Part shown: positions 25,001 through 32,541 of the stretch, piece by piece
Layout of the letters: each line of letters starts with the position of its first letter
Position numbering within the stretch: position 1 is the stretch's first letter
DNA from: Bolinopsis microptera
Taxonomy: Eukaryota; Ctenophora; Tentaculata; Lobata; Bolinopsidae
Length of the DNA stretch: 64,000 nucleotides
Assembly: GCF_026151205.1 (NCBI RefSeq)
Contig: NC_087073.1
Location: forward strand, 11,439,578 to 11,503,577
Direction: 5' to 3'
The notes under the pieces: model-generated
What the model was told of the DNA's origin: nothing
Databases searched by the model: none
The model's input: the letters and a program-made list of their open reading frames with translations, nothing else
Translations under genes and position numbers: made by a program

Positions 25001-26031
25001 CAATTACTAGGTGGTTTGTGTTTAGATAGTAGGTCTGTGCAGCTTCTAGTGATAATAGAAAATTATTATAATTATTACGTAAGAATTATTATAAAAGTTA
25101 TGTTTATATAGAAACAAGGAGAGTAACTTACATATTGAGGCACTTTCCTTTTACCTATCGAGAATGACTCGGACCAAAAATTTTCTTGATCGAAATTATT
25201 TTCAAAGTTTTTCTGGTCACTACTTTTGTTCATGTTTCATGCTACCCTGAGTATTATGAGCCGAAAATACTTTTTCGGTCCGTACCTACATTCTTAAGGC
25301 TGTGGATGTGATTAGTTCCATATAATTATAAAGAACGTGATATTTGGCCCTAGGATTTAAAGGAGAATGCGCAAATTTGGTCCTCATAGAACTGGAATAA
25401 TCGCAATTTGTCGCGAGGATCTGTTTGTCTCGGCAAACTAAAACGTCAAAAATCGCGATTTGTTGGGGAGAATGAGAAAAATCGCGATTCTGCACGTGCT
25501 GCGATTTCCTTTTGACCTTGCTTGAGGAAGATAAATTTGGTCCGTGATAATTTAAACATAACCAGCTCCGCTGTCGTTTTATTGACATATTTGTCCGGTT
25601 CACTGCGGACGATAAAATACACAATTAAGTTATTGTAAGTTTGATTACCAAAGAAAGCTTTGATAAACGGAAAATCATCAGAATAGATGGAAACATCTTG
25701 GAGGATTTTTGAATAGAAGCTTTTCTGTTGCGCGATAACTAATCCCTGGGATATAAAATACCTTGCTGCGAAACACTGTGCCTAACTAATGTTCTACAAT
25801 AAGCCTAATTAAATTGCCAACTAAGATGTTCTACACTGTGTCCAACTGGTTTGTCGCGTGTATTTGTCTGCTGCTAATGTGCGTTTTCCCAGGAGGAAAC
25901 TGTCTGATGATTGACGAGGACACTGCAGCCACCAACTTCATGATAAGAGATGACAAGATGCAGATGTTACTGAGTGCAGATAAAGAGCCTATCAAACCTT
26001 ATCTCTACAGAGCTAGGGAATTGCACGACAA
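7068..26031 (+). CDS. ABC-class ATPase (PF09818/COG3044-like), left copy, exons 1-10
   Basis: Exons: 7068-7156, 7362-7498, 7646-7752, 7899-8013, 10448-10530, 12806-12924, 13093-13303, 13431-13559, 14472-14694, 25893-26031. All junctions are GT-AG and keep one frame. Family blocks appear in order: an RG-rich start, LLDLDRKPYNFYKDLYG, FDHVQGDPYASPSR, TRTVALADYICRR, LRIEHPSQNILLRTSVEV, RFCVGLPAKGRN, SYEDQEALRKQL, FVPDGAILPRSAG, Walker A GGGFHGKTTLLSAL, KIPGDGREYLVTTPSATKI, ISNFINNLPQKKDT, SGSTSQAAAIMEYLELG and the Walker B-like LMIDEDTAATNFMIRD. The family is mostly known from microbes and its role is undefined. An in-frame ATG at 7029 would add a hydrophobic lead. Exon 11 and the C-terminus are absent on this arm, so the copy is probably truncated. 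Confidence 0.85.
8379..9833 (-). CDS. MFS transporter, SV2/SLC22-like, intronless (left copy)
   Basis: A 484-aa single-exon ORF with an acidic/basic cytoplasmic N-terminus (about 1-45) and about 12 membrane segments. The loop 2-3 signature GDRFGRKR is at residues 109-116. A second-half RFQYYRGN region and a cytosolic loop (KRAPPVE) lie between the two six-helix halves, as expected for the major facilitator superfamily. Substrate unknown. The gene lies antisense within ATPase intron 4 (8014-10447). Lack of introns inside an intron-rich neighbourhood suggests retroposition, which is inference. The right-arm copy differs at seven residues. Confidence 0.9.
   Translation of the reverse strand: MSSENQDQRTKILQDEKRKLREDFDKEAEEIELDINEAMDGSTCGWGTLLYTIGTFFFCALEGAEIVLLTIIGPILRCEWNLSSAALSGLQISTMITMLITPLVTSTFGDRFGRKRISLISAVGVTAAAILCAFVQNYWQFIVLRLITGVFVGLGTGPTVTLSGEVTPNKFRALAFSGLSLPWGIGASVTGCMAYLILNDFGWRGLVISTSLAFSPCIVFFAVIRESARFQYYRGNVTEAEITIRKIYKMNGKGDVKFRLKRAPPVEVHDLNISCSMVYRLLQQTENISNSVLLLLSGLTSVFSYYISTYTMPRVLNEGYCTGALVPAERTCLFDNATLFDISIVSLSEPLGVILMLLAIEKFGRIKPAIGVGLLAVLLPTTLYFCVNRSWLFWFLLLQRMAIAAAALLSPILIAEYSPTVIRSFMISVLVTANRTGGIIGILCSEFLFNEGVRLVFVAIQATNLLFVFCLMGLKRETVGVELT
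10266..10440. repeat. 11-bp minisatellite (mirror at 44873-45072)
   Basis: Imperfect tandem units of ACTAAACTAAG/AGACTAAACTA just before ATPase exon 5. Present on both arms with different copy number. Confidence 0.9.
10686..12688. mobile_element. TTAA-flanked 2.0-kb element, copy A
   Basis: Bounded by TTAA at 10682-10685 and 12689-12692. The right arm has one TTAA at the matching point (near 44633-44636), so insertion duplicated TTAA. The left end starts AGGACCAGTTAACTGAAAAA; the right end reads GGAGACTGGTCCT. TGACGTCATAAAGTCCC lies about 130-150 bp inside each end. No transposase ORF is visible, so it is non-autonomous. TTAA duplications are typical of piggyBac-type elements, but these terminal bases are not the usual piggyBac ones. 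It lies in ATPase intron 5. Confidence 0.85.
13637..14252. mobile_element. MITE-like element shared by both arms (right 43053-43673)
   Basis: Terminal inverted repeats CAGGGAGTG-TGATTACAAAACTAATC at the left and the complement TTTTGTAATCGCACTCCCTG at the right, with a second internal inverted pair (GTGCGATTA / TAATCGCAC). The ends resemble hAT ends (CAGGG…CCCTG), but no clear 8-bp duplication is left. The word GGGCAGCAATTTGCTAAATA occurs twice nearby (about 14166 and 14419). It lies in ATPase intron 8. Confidence 0.6.
14943..15184. mobile_element. Fold-back MITE, left-arm only
   Basis: Ends TACCTTACTCGGGAATATTAT and its complement. It contains an internal direct duplication of a ~60-bp unit (AAATATGGCGGAATTTTCCA at about 15006 and 15124). 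The right arm (near 42365-42370) is uninterrupted. Confidence 0.7.
15194..15481. mobile_element. hAT-type MITE, left-arm copy
   Basis: TIR CAGTGGCGTAAC…GTTACGCCACTG with the perfect 8-bp duplication ATAACAAG at 15186-15193 and 15482-15489. The matching place on the right arm (about 42359-42366) has it once. The same family sits inverted at 52984-53274. Internally it is a run of GGCGCCCCC motifs with no coding potential. Confidence 0.9.
15561..16047 (+). CDS. Hypothetical 146-aa protein with a 43-nt intron (left copy)
   Basis: Two overlapping open frames are joined by one tiny intron. Exon 1 is 15561-15694 and exon 2 is 15738-16047, with donor GTATGT and acceptor TTCCCAG. The product is basic and Ser-rich (NGKRKKSFRTKARNTFIGKL), ending MNMNHMTRI. 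It has no recognised domain, signal peptide or membrane segment. It lies within ATPase intron 9 on the same strand. The right copy keeps both splice sites and differs at three residues. Without the intron the first frame stops at 15746. Confidence 0.45.
16120..18167. mobile_element. TTAA-flanked 2.0-kb element, copy B (inverted to A)
   Basis: Bounded by TTAA at 16116-16119 and 18168-18171. The right arm has a single TTAA at the matching point (about 41729-41732). Ends are AGGACCAGTTAACTG and CAGTTAACTGGTCCT. It is collinear with copy A in reverse orientation over its full length, including the two inner TGACGTCATAAAGTCCC sites. It also contains TCTCTACGACCTTC and GGGCGTGGCC as in family T1. 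No transposase. Confidence 0.85.
18564..18780. repeat. Iteron array at the MULE 3' end (partner at 24617-24748)
   Basis: Repeated words CTAGTGCGACACGTAC / GTAGTGCGACA in both orientations, mirrored at the other end. These are likely transposase binding sites; this is inference from their terminal position. Confidence 0.75.
18790..19006 (-). pseudogene. MULE transposase catalytic fragment
   Basis: On the - strand the frame reads RRSFLFGTVENMDCLAEAPH and then DGTYSTSTNLFTQLVTIHG. The DGT(F/Y)…QL.TIH block is the first-aspartate motif of MULE DDE transposases. The rest of the DDE domain is missing between here and the terminal iterons, so the element cannot move by itself. Confidence 0.8.
19010..19588 (+). 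CDS. LINE ORF1 fragment with SGNH/GDSL esterase-like domain
   Basis: The open frame begins with VLYLTDSMIRN, resembling esterase block I with the nucleophile serine in TDSM. It continues with ISSGINDLSRYD (Gly-x-Asn-Asp block) and ends with SGNGIHIT, the likely catalytic histidine block. Esterase-type ORF1 proteins are known for CR1-clade LINEs. The upstream half (normally a zinc finger or coiled coil) is lost. The first ATG is 19031, within the truncated part. Confidence 0.65.
   Translation, partial: VLYLTDSMIRNTPSSFPSNFRVIKRDMYQLTDLMKFENFFENCDYVIISSGINDLSRYDHRSYTLSREIRDNFNYLFARYPKTVFVFNSLLRTRFAWLNKEVDLFNRCMFDFSLIENRNFWFFDSHHICSVIFNKGFEILDRSGNGIHITQLPKSEIANCLVTGVQKLSMRSEKVRKHWPLRREFVSLLPGN
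20107..23589 (+). CDS. LINE ORF2: PHD-like finger, AP endonuclease, reverse transcriptase
   Basis: A complete 1160-aa ORF. Residues about 10-50 form a Cys-rich finger (CSSC…CPVCDKPVHKKC…CITCC). Residues about 125-365 are an EEP endonuclease (LSLNVRSL, LICLNETN, VFLGDANIDL, DMSDHLAVST). RT motifs follow: NYRPISLLGSFSKIYEKL, motif A LLLDYSKAFDVLDH (D745), GVPQGSILGPLLF, and the catalytic YADD at 832-835. The thumb and tail follow (RFLGVILDEKLTW). Product: cuts DNA and copies its own RNA in target-primed reverse transcription. The frame has no stops, so insertion is recent. Base composition resembles the neighbourhood. Confidence 0.92.
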   Translation: MVEPSFKSQCSSCFGWSYAPRNVFICPVCDKPVHKKCLKDYLGCITCCLNLIPGYRVTSYELNDNYNTITPTFNPYIRSHVLNQIGELTDEIDSSEIDLNNCISEILVSCKYQHPDNIKTPSNREFKILSLNVRSLVKNISNFREEIETFSKFDLICLNETNCKISNLPNGLNDIEIEQFYEPFIKEPARKSGKGGGLALYVNKRVCDYDKIQELELNLSPEEVTCGEFQLLKINNFKNGNKTKIIVNFYRSPSTSPKKFLEKFENVLRGLDRHSRKQIVFLGDANIDLIKYDTDAYSQDLISLLEKYGFAQTVSKPTRVTDHSATLIDHVYTNHVTNVISCNVVTLDMSDHLAVSTTISLGATPSLNERFRSQRVKNNNTSLKLEARVFNEANHAKFKELIVSETWDDATSSTCADEQYNSIYQTYMKHYNTAYPLKRNSSRRKFERADPKPWILPWLEAACNRKKLLFFEKTINPSQKNCDAYDKMKKFCHKHVNLAKEKYYKKMFDKYQNCSKSQWKIINGLLNRNRKKFGHTRLKDDDGTIISSDLAVAEKFNGYFSGIAASIKRQIAARRTFDPGGFKHFLKASCSNSMFLKPTSHGEVQKIISGLKNKSTLDCKIEPLKIANSCENFTRALANVINCSFSSGTFPNALKTAKVVPIHKGGSKLEVANYRPISLLGSFSKIYEKLMHARVLEFLDKNDSLFENQYGFRPGRSCEHALLNAQNSILHSLNKKQISLLLLLDYSKAFDVLDHETLLKKLDHYGIRGVAHEWFRSYLCNRSQYVTLNGTCSSSMPIVYGVPQGSILGPLLFVIYINDLPGISDFAKFILYADDANILISGTTLEEIQLKANQLISRLVDWVGVNGLSLNVKKTCYMIFTRKRIDFSGFNLSIDNTVIERKTEARFLGVILDEKLTWQKHITAVRIKMGRYLGVMYKLKHLLPIKARLNIFQSLIQSHLNFCSLVWGFASKCHIESLFTKQKQGIRAVMSGYVNYRYKDGNPPEHTKSAFRLHNILTVHSVIVKNALILLHKVRNMPSLLPKSIKELFPHDIPTYNSTYEHNLSWFTTYNGPTFRNTLFFKGPMLSITRQSKDITIPSSTFAIEIFKNSAKRELLKLQSSGDDENWPNFLLYSIPGLRKSQREGRSQIDYSTELVSDNE
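23848..24260 (-). pseudogene. MULE transposase N-terminal part with FLYWCH finger
   Basis: On the - strand: TYWRCTEKICSGLL, then a THSHPP ending. This is the Cys-Cys-His-His spacing of a FLYWCH zinc finger, followed by a linker (KRKASDTDLPTKHLIADAVG). A frameshift near 23985 is needed to reach PDYIRTNGGGTFLLWF, which matches the stretch before the catalytic domain in this family. After that the CR1-like LINE interrupts the gene. DNA-binding half only. Confidence 0.7.
24758..25660. repeat. TCGCGATT-rich intronic repeat (mirror about 40450-41350)
   Basis: AT-rich stretch with several AATCGCGATTT words, inside ATPase intron 9. Open frames 25286-25624 and 40489-40821 (112 and 110 codons) overlap it and differ by an in-frame 6-nt gap. 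The peptide has no recognised domain and looks like repeat read-through. The MULE inserted into this repeat (one TCGCGATT word lies on its other side at 18532). Confidence 0.4.
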
Positions 26032-26419
26032 GTAAGCAAATACTATATAAATACTATATATTCATATGAAATACCAATCAAATGTATAATTTACAACCAA
26101 ATATCCCATAAATATGTATGCTAATTTAAACCATAAAATATACGGAAATTACGGACCACCACGTTTTACAGATAATCGTTCAGCATACATATATATGTTT
26201 CACGACACAATTGTTACTTAAGTGTTTAGTGTTTACTAAGAATAAATGCACTAATAACGAAATTTATGTACTGTAACTTTTATTACTGATCTGTGAGTTT
26301 TTATTTCAGATGTATGTTTATGGATAGCCTATGCACGACCACCATTTGGGCTTAATACGCTCACTTTAATACTGCCTGAAGTGGAGGTCTATACCTCACT
26401 TAATCTCCCTAAATTCACG

Positions 26420-27817
26420 TTAAACTTCAGTAGTAGCGAGAGATACATTAGTAACTACAGTACTATACGATTTATTAGTCGGATTGCTCGGCTCAACTGT
26501 CCTTCTGAATTTGTTCCTCAGACTCTCTCTCAAAGTCTTACTCCTCCAGATCAAGACAATAGCGTTGAGAGAAGAGCTAATAAAAGGGAAGAGAGTGCTC
26601 GTTACGTAACACAGCTGTAAAACCACCTGATCAGTCCAATAGTCCCAATTAAAGGCCCAGGTAAGCACTATCCAGAGACTGTAAACTGTATTGCACACAG
26701 AGAATACAGTTGTGAGCAGTGCAATGGTGACTGTGATGTCCTGTTCCGCAGTCCCTGCCCCCGTCTTACTCAGCCCTCTCTTGCTAGCTCTCAGCTCTCT
26801 GTAGTTCACTACTAAGCACACTAGCGATATCAGCACTGCAATTATAAACGGAGCACAGGACGTTGCAAAAGTCACGTACTCAGGAACACTCACTACCGTC
26901 TTCTTGCCCTTGCCAGCGGTAATGGGGTTCAATGCCATGACTATATCCTTGACTGCGTAGTCTCCTACATACGGGAGGAACACATAGCGTACTTTAGTTG
27001 CGTAGAAATCCTCCTGATCCTGCCTGATCCGCACAGTGTCGTATAAGATTAGAGGGAGGAGGACAAGGAGGCATATGAGGACAGATACCCACAACGCTCT
27101 TCTGTTGATCAGGTAGAAGGGTCTGGTAATGTTGATGGTACGGACTACTATCAGTATCACGTTTACAAACACTGATACTCGCAATATCAGGGTCGTTATG
27201 GCAAATACTGCTGCCAGAAATACGACCATCTCCGGAGATTCTTCTTGATCTGTAGAGGGATAAAAGAGAGGTATGTTATTCATTGCGTAATCAAGATAAC
27301 AGTATAGATAACAGTTTAAACGTGGCTAATTGTTGGTTATTAATGTTCTCCAGCAGCTCTAAACATTTCAACTAACCTGTAACTAGCAGTATCAACGCTA
27401 CAAAATGAAGGATTGCAGTCAGAGACACCAGAAAGTCAGTACAGGATAGAGTTAGATAGAGTGAGGGAACTAGATCCTTTCTCTTTCTCCAGTAGAACAA
27501 AAAGATCTGACTGTTTGCTGCCAGTCCAAATAGTCCTGTGGAATCAATCATTTTGTCATTCATCTAGTACCAATGCGAACTTTTAGCATGCCTTGCTGCC
27601 TCTACTGGATAAACAGACAAATATCACATTTTGTGGTTATCTTAGAAGGATTTTTCCAATATTTCTTACCTACGACTAACGCAATCACAGCGATAGCAAT
27701 TCCTGCTCCATCCTGCTCCTTAAACTTGTTGTAATTGTCAGTCCAATCTTCAGTGGGCTCTAACCAGCCGTCCTCCCACGCTTCAGTTGGGTCTGTTGGC
27801 CCCGAATCATCTGACAT
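26420..27817 (-). CDS. Rhodopsin-like GPCR, three exons (left copy)
   Basis: Exons on the - strand: 27670-27817, 27377-27535, 26420-27249; all GT-AG, about 377 aa. An acidic extracellular N-terminus (EAWEDGWLEPTEDWTDNY) precedes TM1, whose helix is split by intron 1. TM2 has LSCTDFLV (the conserved Asp). TM3 ends VVRTINITRPFYL, so the usual D/E before Arg is replaced by Val. TM7 has SSSLNAIVLIW instead of NPxxY. TM5-TM6 are joined by a basic loop (RELRASKRG). Ligand unknown. It lies antisense to and just after ATPase exon 10. The right copy differs at two residues. Confidence 0.8.
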
Positions 27818-29280
27818 TTCTTACCTGCACGTGCTGGGGTAAAACAAGTGTTGAAATTGGGCTTTAGGTTTAAATGATAGCTGCCCTAGCTTAAGATAAA
27901 CGTTTTTTGTAGGACTTTTTAAGTTTTTAGAGTTGGAGAGGAGGTGGTGTTATACAGAATGTCAGATGTAATTTCGCCTAATAAATGGATTAGTGCTATA
28001 CCAAGAGAGGGGGGGGGGGTCAACCTCATTTTACCTCATGAGGCCAGCCAAAAAAGGCAAAATTGGGATGAGGTAAAATGAGGTAAATAAATCTAGTTTT
28101 CTAAGCCTTTTTTAGAGACAAAAAAGGTTTATTCAAGGTCATTATACTATAATTCGAGGCTGTGCATGGTCTCCCATGATATCTTATGGTTTATTAGGGG
28201 TGATGTGGTCCCTGGGAAGGGGCATTCCCAGTTTAACCTACTTACTCTCCAAACTTGGGGTAAAACAACTTCGCATTATAATTATTATTTATGAAAAGAA
28301 AATTGAACATTTCGATTTCCATGATCCATTAGGAAATTGTTAATAGGACTTGCTAAGTTTTGTAAAGGAATTAGCAATGACTTTAGTGTCACTTTGGCAC
28401 ACCCCTGCAGATTTTGTCGATTTCAGGTGCCGTCGGCACCATAAAAATTAAAAGCAAACATAAATTTTTTCCCGATCCATGACTCAAAGTGCCGAAGGCA
28501 CAAAAGAGTCAAGGACAAGGGTTAGCGAACGAGGTTTTTTTTTGTATATGGTAGCTTTCGTCCGTACCTGCGAGCGTGCGAGTGTGCGACCGTACGTGCC
28601 TGCGAGCACTGTTATCGCCCACGTGACTACCTGCGCAAAGTTATTTTGCGCGAAAATCTGAATTAAACAATTGTTTGCGCGCGGTGCTGAAATGTTCAAG
28701 TAACGTACATTGTTAATTTCACCATGTACGCATCCCGCTAGGGACTAATTGATAGCATAGTATTATTATTTTGAGTTAGTATTACTATTTTGCACAGATC
28801 CGTGTCAGGTTGCATAAACAATAAACATATAATATGGTTACATAGAAATATACACGATTTTCAAATTAAATATGGAATTATATCAACTGGGCGGCGCTCG
28901 GCCTGTCACTCCGCCATATCTGCATGCTTATAAACAGTAAATACCAGGTGGTATGGAATATGATCAAATACTCAAACACGGATCGGGAAATTGAGCGGCC
29001 ATCCACAAAAGAAAAGCGGCCGCATTTCTTGTTCCCCCTAAAATCGAACGCTTTCTGCGCAAAAAATTGACCTCAACAGAAAAAATTAAACATGGCTTCA
29101 AATCCAAATTTGAACCAGAGATTTTTCACTTCCTCTCGATAAACTTAATTTTCAACCCAAAATAAAGTCTCAAAGGGGTAAATTACTCAAGTCAGGATTG
29201 TAGGCAATGATTATTCCAAACCATACATTTTTGTAAATTCATTAAACTTTCAATTTAGCCTAAAACACCCTATTTCGAAA

Positions 29281-29420
29281 AATTTTTCCAGGGGGCTGCG
29301 CCCCCCTAGCCCCCGCCAATGTGGTCCGCCCCTTACCTGGACCCCGCTGGGGGCCGCGCCCCCAGACCCCTGCCAAAGCTTGCAGCTTCGCTCGCCGACA
29401 GCCCCCCCCCCCCCCAAAGA
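29281..29420. repeat. GGGGCTGCGCCCCC inverted GC islands
   Basis: Two self-complementary GC blocks (GGGGGCTGCGCCCCC and GGGGGCCGCGCCCCC) and a 14-C run within otherwise AT-rich DNA. Strong hairpins, no coding. Possibly the end of another repeat inserted in the poly-G element. Confidence 0.5.
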
Positions 29421-29970
29421 AAAATCCTGGCTACGTGCCTGAGCAAAATATAGGTTAAGGGCTTTTCAGATGATTTGGCTCCTCAACAGATACCGACGTA
29501 CATAACGGTCAATATGTAGTTTAGGTTTACCTGGCCCGTAGGTTACGAATGTGCCCGAGGAGAAAAAAAAAGCAAACTTAAGAAAATTTCTCGGGAACTT
29601 AAAAGTTCACCTCAAAACGAAATCTGCACCTAGGCATATTTCAAAACTGGTTCCACTTGGAGGAAATTTCAGAAATGCTTTTATCAATCCAATTTTGGAA
29701 ATTTTAGAATGTTTGAACTTTATACTTTGAAAATCTGCAATATTGGAGACATCAATCTACTCTATCATGCAAAAATAGCTCATTCTATCATCGACACTAA
29801 AACAATCCTCAAAAGTGTGCTCTACTTCATAACGTCTCTAGATTAGGCCTTTGCTTGAACTAAACCCAAATTTTGTGTGTTAGTATATGAGATTTCATTT
29901 TTACAGACTGATATAAAGCCCAATCAAGGAAAAAGAGCTAACATGGGGAAAATGTGGTTTAAAAAATTTT

Positions 29971-32217
29971 GTCACTCCGTAACAAAAAAGTGTCAAAAAG
30001 TTATCTATTCTCTTAACTACACGCCTATTGCATTCCATATTTTCTTAAGTATCTCAGTGACCTTACACTAAGATTTTCCAACATTTTCGATTGATAACAT
30101 TATAATTTAAGAGGAGATATGATGAGCCAAACTTTGGTCACTCCGTAACGCTTTGTTACGGAGTGACAAATTCAAGGGACATTGTCACTCCGTAACGAAT
30201 TTTTTTATTGACATTTCAAGATTTACAGTTGTTATTGATCTGGTTTGTAATATTGATGCCAGATTGCATAATACCTAGCTTGTCAGCTACACTGCTTGTG
30301 TATATTACAAAAGACGAGGACTAAGAGGGGAGAAAGCCAAATGTGCTAACTTTGGTTTGATAACTGAAGAAAACGACCACTGGGGATGTCACGTTCTGCC
30401 TGAACAAGCTCGTTAGCTGGAGAAAGTCGAAGAAATAATTCCTGGACAGATTAACTTGGTTAAGTTCTGGTCAGATGGATGTTCCTCTCAGTTTCGGTCA
30501 CAGTACACCTTCTTCATGTTATCCAAGTTTCCTCCCCACTACGACCTGGAGTGGAATTTCTTCATGGCTAACCATGGTAAGGGTGCCTGCGACGTGGTGG
30601 GTGGAACTATTAAACATGCTGTCTTCAGAAAGATACTGTCCAATCAGGTTGTCATAAATACACCAAAGGAGTTTGCAACCTATGCTGACAGTCTTCTCAA
30701 GTCAATCAATGTCGTGTATGTTGGAGATCTAGCCTCAGGTATGGAAGAGGGGTGCAGAAGGAAAGCAAGACCAGTTCCAGGAACCTTGAAAGTGCACCAC
30801 ATTGTCCGTTCTTTCAAAGATAACAGCTGCATCCTTACCTTTAGGGACACGTCAGTTGATGGATCTTTGATAAAGAAGATAGAGTATGCCGATGAATCAT
30901 CTGCTCAGACGACTTCAACAACAGTTATTGGAGAGGAGGAAACACCATCATCTTCTAACAGCTGTGAAACTTACAACATTGATCAATTCGTGATTGTTAA
31001 CTGGGAGGGTGAACTTTACCCAGGAAAAGTTATTGGCAAGCCAGACAGCAGTAACCTTACCGTTAAGTGCCTTGTACCAGCTGGAAAACCTGGATCAATC
31101 TGAAAATGGCCTGACAAAGAGGGCGTCCATGATTACGAACTTAGTGACGTGAAAGGAGCTATTGGTATGCCGAAGCTTTTGCCGGGAACAGGGAGAAGAA
31201 TAGAGTTTGAAGTACCTGAACTTGCTTATAAGTGGGGTGTAAAGGTTTGAATTTTCGTTAATCTGTGTACATTGTACAGTTTATAACTTTAAACAAATAA
31301 GCCCAGATTTTTAAACATTTCATTATGATATGTCACTCTGTAACAGATTCTTAACCGAGTAATATTTGTAGAAAGTTAAACCAATGAGACTGATTTTTAT
31401 GCAGTTGTTTATATTTTTCAAACAGTGATTTAAATGTGCTGTATTTTAAGGGAAATTTACAGAGTTGTAAGCTCCAGGGTTGATTTTTATCACATGATCG
31501 TATTTTTATTCATAATTGTGATCAAGACTAATGAATTGTACCAGATTTGATTTATTTCACATCAATAAATTTGTGTGTCTACCTTGTTTAAGTGTTATCT
31601 ATCTAATTTTGAAAAGAATTCTACTATTTAGAGCCAGGAACAGGATGAAAAATGATGAAAAATTCGAGTGGAATGAGAGACTGTTTGATGCGTCACTCCG
31701 TAACAGTCACTCCGTAACAATCCCCAAAATTTTTGAAGCCTCAAATTTTTTATTCCTTAGGCAATACACACTTTTTCTTGATTAATTATTGAAGGAAAAT
31801 GTCTGAAAAGTGCCTGGAAGCCGTCAAAATGCAACTTTCAAGAATATCTGAGATAAAAATTAGGTCAGAATATGGGTGTACCAAAATCTGAAAATTTATC
31901 TAGTCACTCTGTAACGAAATTTCGACTTTTTATTACTCAAAAACGGATTGATTTCTCACTATTTTCTTTGGCAGATATGTAAATCGTAGGTTTGAAAAGC
32001 CTTAGAAACATAATTTAACCAATAATGAACCTGTTTTCTTGGACATTTTTCGGAAAAAATGGGTAAAATTGTCACACCGTAACATTCTATAGTTTTGAAA
32101 TATGCCCACCTATGCTTTGGCAGTTGCCAATTTATGGGGATATTTACGCATTGCATGACATGGACCATTTAAATAATATCTTAGTTTGATATTGCGATTA
32201 TCGAGTCACTCTGAAAC
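29971..32217. repeat. Dispersed 13-mer GTCACTCCGTAAC
   Basis: Exact or one/two-mismatch copies start at 29971, 30137, 30155 (inverted), 30184, 31332, 31692, 31706, 31903, 32071 and 32205. Nine of ten have the same orientation. The 30137/30155 pair forms a hairpin. They bracket the transposase remnant and do not form a regular tandem array. Confidence 0.85.
30360..31250 (+). pseudogene. Decayed DDE-type transposase-like ORF
   Basis: The longest open part is 30417-31100. It shows KFWSDGCSSQFRSQYTF (probable first Asp), LEWNFFMANHGKGACDVVGG, IKHAVFRKI and a C-terminal QFVIVNWEGELYPGKVIG, which resembles a small Tudor/chromo-like barrel. In-frame coding continues upstream (EENDHWGCHVLPEQAR) past a TAG at 30414-30416, and downstream (KWPDKEGVHDYELSDV) past a TGA at 31101-31103, to the stop at 31250. 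Such WSDGC…HGKG proteins occur widely as repeats in invertebrate genomes; assigning a DDE fold is inference. Confidence 0.6.
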
Positions 32218-32541
32218 AAATTGTGTCTAACTATACCAAATGTAAACAACAGTTGTGCATGGAACTAGATTGGATATCTACATGAATTTAGTCGAAATTG
32301 CATAGTGAAAGGTCATTTCATAATAAATTACTTATATAAACTCATACTTCATACAATTCTAAGTTCTTATGTACATGTTCAATGTTCATGATTCGCTGTA
32401 GAATAAAGGGCGGTTCACAAAACCACTTTTCGTTCAAATAATAAGATATCACCTCTAATTAGTTGCTCTATAGGATCAGGAACAACCAAACAATTTTTTG
32501 TGTCTACGGTTTCGTATAATACTGACTTGGGCCACGCCCAT

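Noticed and set aside
25286-25624. Gene conserved on both arms (112/110 codons)
   Set aside because: Lies in TCGCGATT-rich intronic repeat DNA; the in-frame gap may be chance and no domain is visible.
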